DNA of 41,880 nucleotides from Planctomycetota bacterium (GTDB lineage: Bacteria; Planctomycetota; Planctomycetia; Pirellulales; Thermoguttaceae). Below, piece by piece: positions 1 through 7,423 of the stretch. Position numbers and translations under genes: made by a program. The first letter of the stretch is position 1. Each line of letters begins with the position of its first letter. Location of the stretch: assembly GCA_018897395.1 (NCBI GenBank), contig JAHIKV010000113.1, positions 1-41,880 of the forward strand. Reading direction: 5' to 3'. The notes beneath the pieces were generated by a model, which did no database searches, was not told the origin of the DNA, and worked only from the letters and a program-made list of their open reading frames with translations.

Positions 1-206
<206 letters not shown>

Positions 207-596
207 TTAGTGCTGTTCCTCTTCACATTGTTTCTTGTATGCCGCTTCGTCGAGAAGGGTGGCCAGGGCGGCTTCGTCGGCGAGTTTGACCTTGAAAAAC
301 CAGCCGTTCCCGTATGGATCGTCGGTAAGCCGTTCGAGATTGTCGGCCACGGCGGAGTTGACTTCCGCCACTTCGCCGTTGACCGGACTGTAGAGGTCGC
401 AGACGGCCTTGACCGATTCGATCTCGCCGAAAGGCTCCTCGGCCTTCAACCGGCGTCCCACCTCGGGCAACTCGACGTAGACCAGGTCGGTGAGCAATTC
501 CAGCGCGAAGGCGGTCAGACCCACGGTAGCGGTTTTCTTGTCCTCGGAAAGGCGGACCCATTCGTGGGTCTTGCTGTAGAGCAAATTTTGAGGCAT
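207..596 (-). CDS. gcvH: Glycine cleavage system H protein
   Basis: H protein carries the lipoyl-bound aminomethyl intermediate between the P, T and L proteins of the glycine cleavage system in the cytoplasm. The 129-residue product has the usual length and family sequence: an N-terminal SKTHEWVR segment, the lipoylation site ESVKA with Lys63, and the downstream NGEVAEVN segment. The start at 596 is chosen because homology begins at MPQNLLYSK and an AGGA lies about 10 nt upstream; the open frame reaching 938 overlaps gcvT antisense-free sequence only by reading through repeat C1. It lies 131 bp downstream of gcvT on the same strand, so the two are probably co-transcribed. gcvP is not in the window and could follow beyond the left edge. 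Confidence 0.96.
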   Translation of the reverse strand: MPQNLLYSKTHEWVRLSEDKKTATVGLTAFALELLTDLVYVELPEVGRRLKAEEPFGEIESVKAVCDLYSPVNGEVAEVNSAVADNLERLTDDPYGNGWFFKVKLADEAALATLLDEAAYKKQCEEEQH

Positions 597-665
597 GGTT
601 GCAGTTGTCCTTTCTTGCTGGAGGCGCGTCCTGCGCAAAGCGGAGTTATTTTTTGGCGCGGGCTG

Positions 666-696
666 GTTGGGGTGGCAGTTGAACTGCCACCCCAAC
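666..696. repeat. Palindromic repeat C, copy 1
   Basis: A near-perfect palindrome with arms GTTGGGGTGGCAGTT and AACTGCCACCCCAAC, lying between gcvT and gcvH. Related copies lie at 20790-20861, 25679-25708, 28448-28478, 29062-29090 and 37246-37275. Confidence 0.85.
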
Positions 697-727
697 AAAT
701 AGTTCGTTGCGACCACCGGTCGCACGG

Positions 728-1891
728 TTATTTCTTGGCGGCCTTTTTTCTGCTGTAGAACGGAAGTTCCACGACCCAGGCATCCGCGAGCCGGCCGCGG
801 ATGTCGATCTGAAGTTCCGTGCCCGGCCGGGCATGTTCGGGAGAGACGTAACCCATGGCGATCGGTTTGCCGAGGGTGGGCGAATGCGTGCCGCTGGTAA
901 CATCGCCTATCTTCCGCCCGTCGGCCAAGATGGGGCATCCCGGCCGAGCGGCCCGGCGTCCGGCGGGCATCTCAAGCCCGATGCGGACCGATTTCAGCGG
1001 CTCGTTCTGGATCCGCAGCAGTGCGTCGCGGCCGGGAAAATCGTAGCCCTCCAGGTGGCAGGCGAAGGACAACCCCGCCTGGAACGGATTGATTTGTTCG
1101 GAGAGTTCGTGGCCATAGAGCGGCATTCCGGCCTCCAGCCGCAGCGTGTCTCGAGCGCCGAGTCCGGCGGGGACCACGCCGAGCGGTTTGCCCAACTCCA
1201 TCAGCACTTCCCACACGCCCCGGACGATGCCGGCGCCGAGGCTCAGCTCGAAGCCGTCCTCGCCGGTGTAGCCGGTGCGGCTGATGATTCCGCCCTGACG
1301 CTTGGCGGCGGGGTGCAAAATGCCGACCTGCGCGCCGCGGTAGTATTTCATCAATTGGAGGTCCACGTCGACCAGCGGCTGGAGCAGCTCGACCGACCGA
1401 GGGCCTTGGATGGCGATCATCGCCCACAACCGGCTGATGTCGTTCCAGATGATCTCTTGTCCGGGGCGTTCGGCCCGTTCTTTAGACAGATGGGCGGAAA
1501 TCCAAGCGACGATTTTTGCCCGGTTGCCGGCGTTGACGACCATCAGGAAAAACGGCTGGCCGTGCAAATTGTGGTAGTGGCCGACCAATACGTCGTCGAG
1601 GATGCCCCCTGCGTCGTTTGTCACCAGCGAGTAGCGAATCTGGCCCAATTCCATGTCGGCCACCCGCCGGGTAAGCAACTCGGCGAGAAAGACGGCCGCG
1701 CCGGGGCCTTCAAATCGGAGCCGTCCCATGTGCGAGATGTCGGCAATTCCCACCGCCGCGCGGACGACGGTATGTTCCTCGATGATCGAAGTGAATTGGA
1801 CGGGCATGGCCCAACCGGCGAAGTCGACCATCCGCCCGCCGTGGGAAACGTGCCAATCATACAAGGGGGTTTTCATAAGAGGTGCGTCCAT
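728..1891 (-). CDS. gcvT: Aminomethyltransferase (glycine cleavage T protein)
   Basis: T protein transfers the methylene group from the aminomethyl-lipoyl H protein to tetrahydrofolate and releases ammonia. The 387-residue product covers the whole GcvT fold: N-terminal TPLYDWHVSHGGRMVDFAGW, the region around ISHMGRLRFEGP, the folate-binding part with SRTGYTGEDGFEL, and the C-terminal GCV_T barrel with GKPIAMGYV. The start at 1891 has GGAG 7 nt upstream; MKTPLYD at 1876 is an alternative. No insert is seen. gcvH follows on the same strand. I see no glycine riboswitch in the roughly 110 bp upstream. Confidence 0.96.
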   Translation of the reverse strand: MDAPLMKTPLYDWHVSHGGRMVDFAGWAMPVQFTSIIEEHTVVRAAVGIADISHMGRLRFEGPGAAVFLAELLTRRVADMELGQIRYSLVTNDAGGILDDVLVGHYHNLHGQPFFLMVVNAGNRAKIVAWISAHLSKERAERPGQEIIWNDISRLWAMIAIQGPRSVELLQPLVDVDLQLMKYYRGAQVGILHPAAKRQGGIISRTGYTGEDGFELSLGAGIVRGVWEVLMELGKPLGVVPAGLGARDTLRLEAGMPLYGHELSEQINPFQAGLSFACHLEGYDFPGRDALLRIQNEPLKSVRIGLEMPAGRRAARPGCPILADGRKIGDVTSGTHSPTLGKPIAMGYVSPEHARPGTELQIDIRGRLADAWVVELPFYSRKKAAKK

Positions 1892-1999
1892 GGCCGATCT
1901 CCGGTGATCTTGTCAATCCGTCGAACCGGCCATACTCGAAACGCCGGTCGTAAAGGCCATTTTATCAGTCGGCGGATCGATAGCCAGGGGGATGAAGCC

Positions 2000-2212
2000 T
2001 TAGAGCAGCTTCTTGAAGTCTTGGGGAGAGAGATCGGCGTCTCGGGCAATGGCGCCCATGGTGTAGGCGTTGATTGGAGTGTGACGCGGGATAACAAGAC
2101 GTGTAATGCCGTTCGACATTACAATATGCCTGCCTTGCCGCGTGATCTGATAGCCGAGTCGCCCAAAGACCCGAACGGCCTGATCGGGGCTGATTCCGGG
2201 AATCTTGGGCAT
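2000..2212 (-). CDS. hicA: HicA-family mRNA interferase toxin
   Basis: HicA toxins are small double-stranded-RNA-binding-fold ribonucleases that cleave mRNA. The 70-residue protein has the family outline: an N-terminal helix (PDQAVRVFGRLGYQ), then RQGRHIVM with the catalytic-type histidine, a beta strand ITRLVIP and a C-terminal helix SPQDFKKLL. It begins one base after the stop codon of hicB, so translation is probably coupled. The antitoxin-first order is one of the two seen in hic loci. Activity cannot be judged from sequence alone. Confidence 0.85.
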   Translation of the reverse strand: MPKIPGISPDQAVRVFGRLGYQITRQGRHIVMSNGITRLVIPRHTPINAYTMGAIARDADLSPQDFKKLL

Positions 2213-2213
2213 G

Positions 2214-2426
2214 TCAGACCGTCACCTCTTCCTCGGTGATGTTGAAGATGTTTTTTTCGACGTCTTCGCTGGCCAGCCATTCGCGGATCGCCACGCGGAT
2301 GTTTTCCAGGGCTTCCGCTTTCGTTTTTCCTTGCGAGTGGCATCCTTTCAGTGCAAGACAACTTACGGAAACCCCTTCATCGCTTTCGATGAGCACAACG
2401 CGATAGTTCATGGCATCCGGCTCCAA
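2214..2426 (-). CDS. hicB: HicB-family antitoxin
   Basis: HicB proteins bind and neutralise HicA. This 70-residue product is the short HicB-like form: a partial RNase H-type fold with MNYRVVLIESDEG, the central GCHSQGKTKAEALENI and a helix through AIREWL. The C-terminal DNA-binding segment of longer HicB proteins is absent, so autoregulation may be lost or done by the complex. The start could be Met6 at 2411, which matches where homologous proteins begin. It lies directly upstream of hicA. Confidence 0.82.
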   Translation of the reverse strand: MEPDAMNYRVVLIESDEGVSVSCLALKGCHSQGKTKAEALENIRVAIREWLASEDVEKNIFNITEEEVTV

Positions 2427-2497
2427 CTCGGCAACCCGCGGAATCGAACCACAATAATCCCATACTTCAAGTGAATTTTACTACCGGAATCGGACGC

Positions 2498-2682
2498 AAT
2501 CAAGGCGGTCTATTGTCTTGGACGGTTTTTAACCCTTGTTCCCACGCTCCGCGTGGGAACACAATGACAGCGACGCTCTGCGTCGCCCCGCTCGACGCGG
2601 AGCGTCGGGGAAAGCGGTTCCCACGCGGAGCGTGGGAACCAGAACCCGAATCAAGGCGGTCTATTGTCTTGGACGGTTTTTA
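2498..2682. repeat. Repeat A copy 1, flanked by 34-bp direct repeats
   Basis: The core (2538-2639) has terminal hairpins GTTCCCACGC-TCC-GCGTGGGAAC and its reverse complement, with an inner GACGCTCTGCGTC / GACGCGGAGCGTC pair. It is flanked by identical 34-bp direct repeats at 2498-2531 and 2649-2682. The right copy contains the last seven codons of rnr (KNRPRQ and stop), so the left copy is a duplicate of the rnr end. Other family A copies lie at 13652-13798, 32769-32876 and 34087-34222. Confidence 0.9.
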
Positions 2683-4991
2683 CCACCGCGGCTCTTCCCC
2701 GCCTGCCGATAGTTTTTCTTTTCGGATTTTTTTGGTGTCTTGTCCTTCTTACCCTTCGGCGGACTCCGCTTCCCCCGTTCCACCACGCGGAAGTCGATCT
2801 CGCGCCGTACGGGATCGACCCCGGCGACGGCCACCCGCAGCAGGTCGCCGAGCCGGAAGCTGTTGCCCGCCCGATGGCCGGAGAGCGTGTGCGAGGCGCG
2901 GTCGAAGGAGTAATTGTCGTCGCGGAGGGTCTCGACGCGGACCAACCCCTCGGCCGGCAGATCGACACCCGCGACGAAGAGGCCGTAGCTCTCCACGCCG
3001 GTTACGACCGTCTCCATCTCCTCGCCGATGCGCTCGCCCAGATAGGCGACCAATTTGAGTTTTGTCAGGTCGCGTTCGGCGGCCTCGGCCCGCTGTTCGC
3101 AGTCGGAACAGTGCCGGCCGAGAACGCCCAGGGCGTCGAAGTCGCTCGGCGGCTTGGTCCCCTTCAGCACGGCGTCGACCAGCCGATGGACGGTCAGGTC
3201 GGGGTATCGGCGGATCGGCGAGGTGAAATGGCAATAGCACCGGCTGGCCAGGGCGTAGTGGCCTTCCTGCTCCGGGCTATAAACGGCCCTTTGCAGCGAG
3301 CGGAGGACCGCAAAATGGACGGCGTGCCGCTCGGGTCGGTCCGCGGATTCGTCGAGCAGCTTTTGCAGCTCGAAGCGGCTTTCCAGGCTCCCCGTTTTGT
3401 AGCCCAATTCGGCGACGAACTCGGTCAACGCCTTGAGTTTTCGCGGGCTGGGGGCCTGATGGATGCGGCGGAGGAAGTGGAACCCACGCTCGTTGAGCGA
3501 GTCGGCCACCGCCTCGTTCGCCGCCAGCATGAACTCCTCGATTATCTGATGGCTGACCGTGTTTTCGACCAGATGCGCCCCGGTCACTTTCCCGCTCTTG
3601 TCGAGATCGACCTTGATCTCGGGCATGTTCAATTCGAGCGCCCCGTTGGCCATGCGGCGCTTCCGCAGGATCATGGCCAGCGCATGCATGCGGTCGAGCA
3701 GGTCGCAGACCTTGACGCCGAGCTTGCGGCGAAAAGAGTCCGGCTCTTGCAAAAATTCATCCACTTGCTCGTAGGCGAGCCGTTTGTTGCTGCGGATGGC
3801 CGCCGAGTGAAGTTCGGTCGATACACGTAGCCCGTCGGCGGTGAACTCCATAATCGCCGTTTTGGTATAGCGGACTTTGCCCGGCTGGAGGCTCGCCAGC
3901 CCGTTGGAAATCACCTCGGGCAACATCGGCAGCACGCGGTCGGGTAGGTAGACGCTCGTGGCCCGTTCGGCGGCCTCCCGGTCCAACGCGCTGCGCGGTC
4001 GGACGAAATGCGAGAGGTCGGCGATGTGGACCCCCAGCCGCCAACGGCCGTTTTCCAACAGTTCGAGCGAGATGGCGTCGTCAAAATCCCTGGCGTCGGC
4101 CGGATCGATCGTGATGATCGTTTCGCCGGTCAGGTCGAGCCGGCCGCCGATCGACTCGTCGAACCGTTCGGCCAGCCGCCGGGCCTCTTCCAGGGCGTCG
4201 TCGGCGAACTGGTCGGGTATGCCGAACTCGCGGATGATCGAGAGGGTATCGACGCCCGGCTTGCCGCGCGGGCCAAGCACCTCGGTTATCACCCCCTCGC
4301 CGTCCCGCAACGGCGAAGGAAACCGCAGCATTTCGGTGACCACCTTGTCGTCGGTCCGGGCGTTTTTCGCTCCGGGATCGCCCACGTAGATCGGCCGGGC
4401 GAACAACGTGCCGTCGATCCGCACGTAGGCCGCTCCGGCCGACTCGAAATACGTGCCGACGAACTGCCGCGTCTGCCGCTCGACGATTTCGACGATCTCG
4501 CCGCGCGGGCCGGGACCGCCGCGCCGCGCCCGATCCACGCGCACCATCACCACGTCGCCGGTGGCGGCGTCGGCCGTCCGGTCGGCGGGGACGTAGACGT
4601 CCTTTAGCTCGACGCCCGGCTCGCCGCCGCGGAGCCGGACGAAGCCGAAGCCTTTTTGCGCGCGTTGAAAGACGCCCAGCAGGCGGTTGGCGGATGGTTT
4701 TGCGGCTCTTTTTCCGGGAGTTTTTCCGGGGGGGTTTCCGGGGGCTGTTAGCCCCCGGCTAGTTCTTTTGCGTGGAGCAACGTCGCCGGTTGTGGCAACG
4801 GGTGTTACCAGATGGTTTGGGCTATAAGCGATTCGTCCGTCTCGGACCAGTTGTTTGACGGCTTTTCGCACGTCGGCGGCTCGATCTTTCGGCAGCTTCA
4901 ACCGTTGGGCGATGGTCCGCGGCTTGATCGGCCGATAGCCGGGTGCGCCGACGAGTTTAAGTATTGATTCTTCGAGTGTCATACAATTCAA
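2661..4991 (-). CDS. rnr: Ribonuclease R (RNB-domain 3'-5' exoribonuclease)
   Basis: RNase R degrades structured RNA processively from the 3' end. The 776-residue product has, in order, an N-terminal winged-helix region (residues 1-70, TIAQRLKLPKDRAADVRKAVK), a low-complexity linker, OB/cold-shock domains (GFGFVRLRGG), the RNB catalytic domain with the acidic site DPADARDFDDA at about residues 297-307, the HFTSPIRRYPDLTVHR motif, an S1 domain and a Lys/Arg-rich tail. Met4 at 4982 is an equally good start. Repeat G copy 2 is inserted in frame in the N-terminal linker (SRGLTAPGNPPGKT). The last codons are duplicated beyond the stop (see repeat A copy 1). Confidence 0.96.
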   Translation of the reverse strand: MNCMTLEESILKLVGAPGYRPIKPRTIAQRLKLPKDRAADVRKAVKQLVRDGRIAYSPNHLVTPVATTGDVAPRKRTSRGLTAPGNPPGKTPGKRAAKPSANRLLGVFQRAQKGFGFVRLRGGEPGVELKDVYVPADRTADAATGDVVMVRVDRARRGGPGPRGEIVEIVERQTRQFVGTYFESAGAAYVRIDGTLFARPIYVGDPGAKNARTDDKVVTEMLRFPSPLRDGEGVITEVLGPRGKPGVDTLSIIREFGIPDQFADDALEEARRLAERFDESIGGRLDLTGETIITIDPADARDFDDAISLELLENGRWRLGVHIADLSHFVRPRSALDREAAERATSVYLPDRVLPMLPEVISNGLASLQPGKVRYTKTAIMEFTADGLRVSTELHSAAIRSNKRLAYEQVDEFLQEPDSFRRKLGVKVCDLLDRMHALAMILRKRRMANGALELNMPEIKVDLDKSGKVTGAHLVENTVSHQIIEEFMLAANEAVADSLNERGFHFLRRIHQAPSPRKLKALTEFVAELGYKTGSLESRFELQKLLDESADRPERHAVHFAVLRSLQRAVYSPEQEGHYALASRCYCHFTSPIRRYPDLTVHRLVDAVLKGTKPPSDFDALGVLGRHCSDCEQRAEAAERDLTKLKLVAYLGERIGEEMETVVTGVESYGLFVAGVDLPAEGLVRVETLRDDNYSFDRASHTLSGHRAGNSFRLGDLLRVAVAGVDPVRREIDFRVVERGKRSPPKGKKDKTPKKSEKKNYRQAGKSRGGKNRPRQ
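4738..4762. repeat. Palindromic repeat G, copy 2 (inside rnr)
   Basis: CCGGGGGCTGTTAGCCCCCGG with flanking bases, read in frame in the rnr linker. The same sequence forms both ends of the element at 27771-27850. Confidence 0.75.
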
Positions 4992-5011
4992 TCGGTGGGG
5001 TGGGGATAGTT

Positions 5012-5029
5012 GCGAAACCGCAAGCGGGG
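5012..5029. repeat. 16-mer repeat K, copy 1
   Basis: Contains GCGAAACCGCAAGCGG exactly, filling the gap between the rnr start and the stop of the next gene. Exact copies recur at 6273, 7460 (reverse), 14746, 31077, 40090 and 40186, with a one-base variant at 40246. Confidence 0.8.
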
Positions 5030-6031
5030 CTATTGCTCAACGTTCTCTTCCGTCCCCCGCCCCACGCCCCTCGTCCCCTTGAACAGCTTGCGTTCGAGGT
5101 TCTGGTTGTACGTGGTCCAGGGGCTATCGACGTTCGGGTCTCCTTCCATCAGCCGGGCGAAGGTGTTGATCTTGGCGTCGAGGTTGTCGAGATGGGCCAG
5201 GGCCACGGCCTCGACGGTCATCGGCAATTTTGGGCTGCCGAAGGCGTATTCGCCGTGGTGGCTGAGGATCATGTGCTTCAGCCGCAACACGGTCTCCGGC
5301 GGGACCGGTTCGCCGGAGAGTTTTTCGGCCTCGATGAGCTTGGCGTCCAAGAGTTCGACGGCGATCACCAGGTGCCCGATCAACTGGCCTTCGTCGGTGT
5401 AGCCCAGTCCGTGCCGATAGCTGAGTTCGCCGGTCTTGCCCAGGTCGTGCAGAAACGCGCCGAAGAGCAACAGGTCGCGGTTGATTTGCGGATAGCAGGG
5501 GGCGACCCGCAGCACCACTTCCATCAGATTGACGACGTGTTCGAGCAGTCCGCCGTGGTAGGCGTGATGATTCTTGGTTCCGGCCGGGGCCAAGGCCAGC
5601 TTGGCCATCAGGGCCTCGTCGATGAGGAAACACTCGGCAAGGGTTTTCAGCGCGGGGTCGTCCATTCCGCGGAGTATTTCGCCCAAGCGGAGCGCCAGCC
5701 GATCGACGGCCACTGCCGCCAGGGGCGCGAACTCGGCCGGGTCGACCTCGGCCGAGTCGATCTTGTACAGCTTCGTGGCGATGACCTGCATGGTGCCCTG
5801 AAAAAGCTGCGCGGCGCCCTTCACGTGGACATAGTCGCCGTTGTCGAACGACCGATAGACCTCCTCGTTGGCGTTCCACAGCCGGGCGGTGATCGAGCCG
5901 CCGCGGTCGGAAAGCTCCACCTGCAAGTAGAGGTTGGCGTTGCGGTTCGTGCGGAGTTGCTTCTCTCCGGCCAGAAACACCTGGTCGATCGATTCCTGGT
6001 GGTTGAGTTGGTTGACGTATCGGCGCGACAT
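5030..6031 (-). CDS. OB-fold/HD-domain 3'-5' exoribonuclease, YhaM type
   Basis: The 333-residue product has an N-terminal OB-type nucleic-acid-binding region (residues 20-90, NLYLQVELSDRGGSITARLW) and an HD phosphohydrolase domain with HHAYHGGLLEHVVNL, then FLHDLGKTGEL and a downstream HHGEY. This is the architecture of YhaM-family 3'-5' exoribonucleases. Start 6031 (MSRRYVNQL) is chosen because the family sequence begins there; the open frame upstream to 6178 is an artefact of stop-free repeat B copy 1. Its neighbour rnr is also an exoribonuclease on the same strand, suggesting an RNA-turnover pair. Substrate not provable here. Confidence 0.85.
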   Translation of the reverse strand: MSRRYVNQLNHQESIDQVFLAGEKQLRTNRNANLYLQVELSDRGGSITARLWNANEEVYRSFDNGDYVHVKGAAQLFQGTMQVIATKLYKIDSAEVDPAEFAPLAAVAVDRLALRLGEILRGMDDPALKTLAECFLIDEALMAKLALAPAGTKNHHAYHGGLLEHVVNLMEVVLRVAPCYPQINRDLLLFGAFLHDLGKTGELSYRHGLGYTDEGQLIGHLVIAVELLDAKLIEAEKLSGEPVPPETVLRLKHMILSHHGEYAFGSPKLPMTVEAVALAHLDNLDAKINTFARLMEGDPNVDSPWTTYNQNLERKLFKGTRGVGRGTEENVEQ

Positions 6032-6050
6032 TGGAAACTCTCGTCGGGGC

Positions 6051-6125
6051 GGAAAAGGTGTCAGGAACCGTTTGCCGGAACGGCCCGGAGGGTGCTTCGC
6101 ACAAACGGTTCCTGACACCTTTTCC
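6051..6125. repeat. Palindromic repeat B, copy 1
   Basis: A 75-bp palindrome upstream of the YhaM-type gene. Arms GGAAAAGGTGTCAGGAACCG and the complementary right arm enclose the constant family B loop, which begins TTTGCCGGAACGGCCC and ends GTGCTTCGCACAAA. This copy has different arms from copies 2-5 but the same loop. Confidence 0.92.
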
Positions 6126-6234
6126 CGCAACGGGGAAGACCAGGTTCCGATTGTAGCGCACGGCCGGCTCCTCGGCAAGGGGGCGTCCCCTTTCCGGCCG
6201 GCCGGATTTCTCTACAATGTCAGTATTGCCGAGC

Positions 6235-6259
6235 ACCGCGTGGACGCGGCGGCTAAACG
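6235..6259. repeat. Partial repeat E, copy 3
   Basis: GCGTGGACGCGGCGGCTAAACG, one half of the element whose fuller form is at 30590-30685. Confidence 0.65.
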
Positions 6260-6272
6260 ACTAAAAATCGGC

Positions 6273-6324
6273 GCGAAACCGCAAGCGGTTCCCGAAACCC
6301 GAGTCCCGAACCCCTAACCCCCCC
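6273..6324. repeat. Left arm of K-J inverted composite repeat
   Basis: K (GCGAAACCGCAAGCGG, 6273-6288) followed by a C-rich run built on CCCGAAC. The same composite in reverse orientation occupies 7424-7475. The arms differ at only a few positions over about 50 bp. The left arm ends about 10 nt before the start codon of the gene at 6335. Confidence 0.85.
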
Positions 6325-6334
6325 ATCATCCGCC

Positions 6335-7423
6335 ATGTCCGAAACGCCGCGAGTGATTCTATCCGGATTTGCCGACGAGGCCGCCAACCAGAAGACGGCG
6401 GTGCAGCAATTCGCCGCCTTTGCCGCGCTGGGGCTGCAATACTACAGCTTGCGGTTCATCGACGTCGGCGGCGGGATCAAGAACGTGATGAAGCTCACCT
6501 TGGCCGAAATCCGCAAGGTCCGCCACCTACAAGACGAATACGGCCTGAACGTATCGTCGATCGGCTCTCCGATCGGCAAGGTGAAGCTGCTGGACGTAGA
6601 AGACGGGACGAAAAACGTCTACGTGCCGTTCAAGAAATATCTTGCCCGGGACGTTAAAAAGGCGTGTGAACTGGCCCATGCTTTCGAGGCGAAGCTGATC
6701 CGCGGCTTCTCGTTTTATCCGCCGAAGGACGCCGATCCGTGGCAGTACGTGTCGCAAGCAGTGGACCAATTGGGCGCGATCGCCGAGGTCTGCCACCGCG
6801 CCGACCTGACTTTCGGCCTGGAGATCGAGGCGAATCTGGTCGGACGGACCGGCCAGATATTGGCCGAGATTCACCGGCAGGTGAATCATCCGGACATGGT
6901 TTTGGTCTTCGACGCCGCCAACGTGCTGGCGCAGGGTTTTTCGCCCGCGGAGTTGTATGAACAATACCTGGCGATGAGGCCGGGCCTGGGTTGGTTTCAC
7001 GTCAAGAACTATTGCTGCCCGGAAGACGGAACGGCGAGCGATCCGGTTGGACGAAAAGGGCGGCGTTCGGCGTCGCGCAATAAGGCGTCCTCCTCGCTTC
7101 CGGCGAAGAAGGGCGGCCACGTGGACGAGGACTCGATGTGGCATTTCGTGCCCGCCGACATGGGCCAGGGTTGCCACGAGGCCATATTCCGCGATTTCAG
7201 CCGGCTGCTGCCGGCGGTGGAGAATAAGCTCCGTCGGCGCGGCATTCCCGGCGTGTTCCTCGACATGGAGCCGCACCTGAAAGGGGGCGGTCAGTTCGGC
7301 GGGTTCAGCGGTCCGGACGGCATGGGCGTGGCCGTCCGTTCGCTCTGCCGCGTGTTGGACTACATCGGCATCGACTACCACCTCCGCGACTTCGCCGACA
7401 TCCAGGCGGCACGCGGATTTTAG
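6335..7423 (+). CDS. Sugar phosphate isomerase/epimerase-like TIM-barrel protein
   Basis: The 362-residue protein belongs to the xylose-isomerase-like/AP-endonuclease-2 TIM-barrel group. It shows ISGFADEAA-type N-terminus (LSGFADEAANQ), LEIEANLVGRTG and VFDAANVLAQG strands with candidate metal-binding Glu/Asp, and HVKNY and FLDMEPHLKGGG segments near the C-terminus. Such proteins usually act on sugars or polyols; the substrate is unknown. Residues about 229-263 (GTASDPVGRKGRRSASRNK and onward) look like a basic low-complexity insert. The gene is bracketed by the inverted K-J repeats and its stop overlaps the stop of the convergent FHA gene by a few bases. Confidence 0.8.
   Translation: MSETPRVILSGFADEAANQKTAVQQFAAFAALGLQYYSLRFIDVGGGIKNVMKLTLAEIRKVRHLQDEYGLNVSSIGSPIGKVKLLDVEDGTKNVYVPFKKYLARDVKKACELAHAFEAKLIRGFSFYPPKDADPWQYVSQAVDQLGAIAEVCHRADLTFGLEIEANLVGRTGQILAEIHRQVNHPDMVLVFDAANVLAQGFSPAELYEQYLAMRPGLGWFHVKNYCCPEDGTASDPVGRKGRRSASRNKASSSLPAKKGGHVDEDSMWHFVPADMGQGCHEAIFRDFSRLLPAVENKLRRRGIPGVFLDMEPHLKGGGQFGGFSGPDGMGVAVRSLCRVLDYIGIDYHLRDFADIQAARGF

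Noticed and set aside
597..938. N-terminal extension of gcvH to 938
   Set aside because: The extra residues overlap gcvT in another frame and cross repeat C; the family sequence starts at 596.
1892..1999. Glycine riboswitch before gcvT
   Set aside because: I could not find the paired aptamer stems; the region is only about 110 bp.
707..2239. Long plus-strand open frame over gcvT and hicA
   Set aside because: Antisense shadow in high-GC sequence; no family resemblance, and the minus-strand genes are clear.
6032..6178. N-terminal extension of the YhaM-type protein
   Set aside because: It is the translation of stop-free repeat B copy 1, not protein homology.
7020..7125. Possible palindromic insert in the isomerase-like gene
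   Set aside because: The translated segment looks like an insert, but I could not find an inverted repeat or a second copy, so I report it only as low-complexity.
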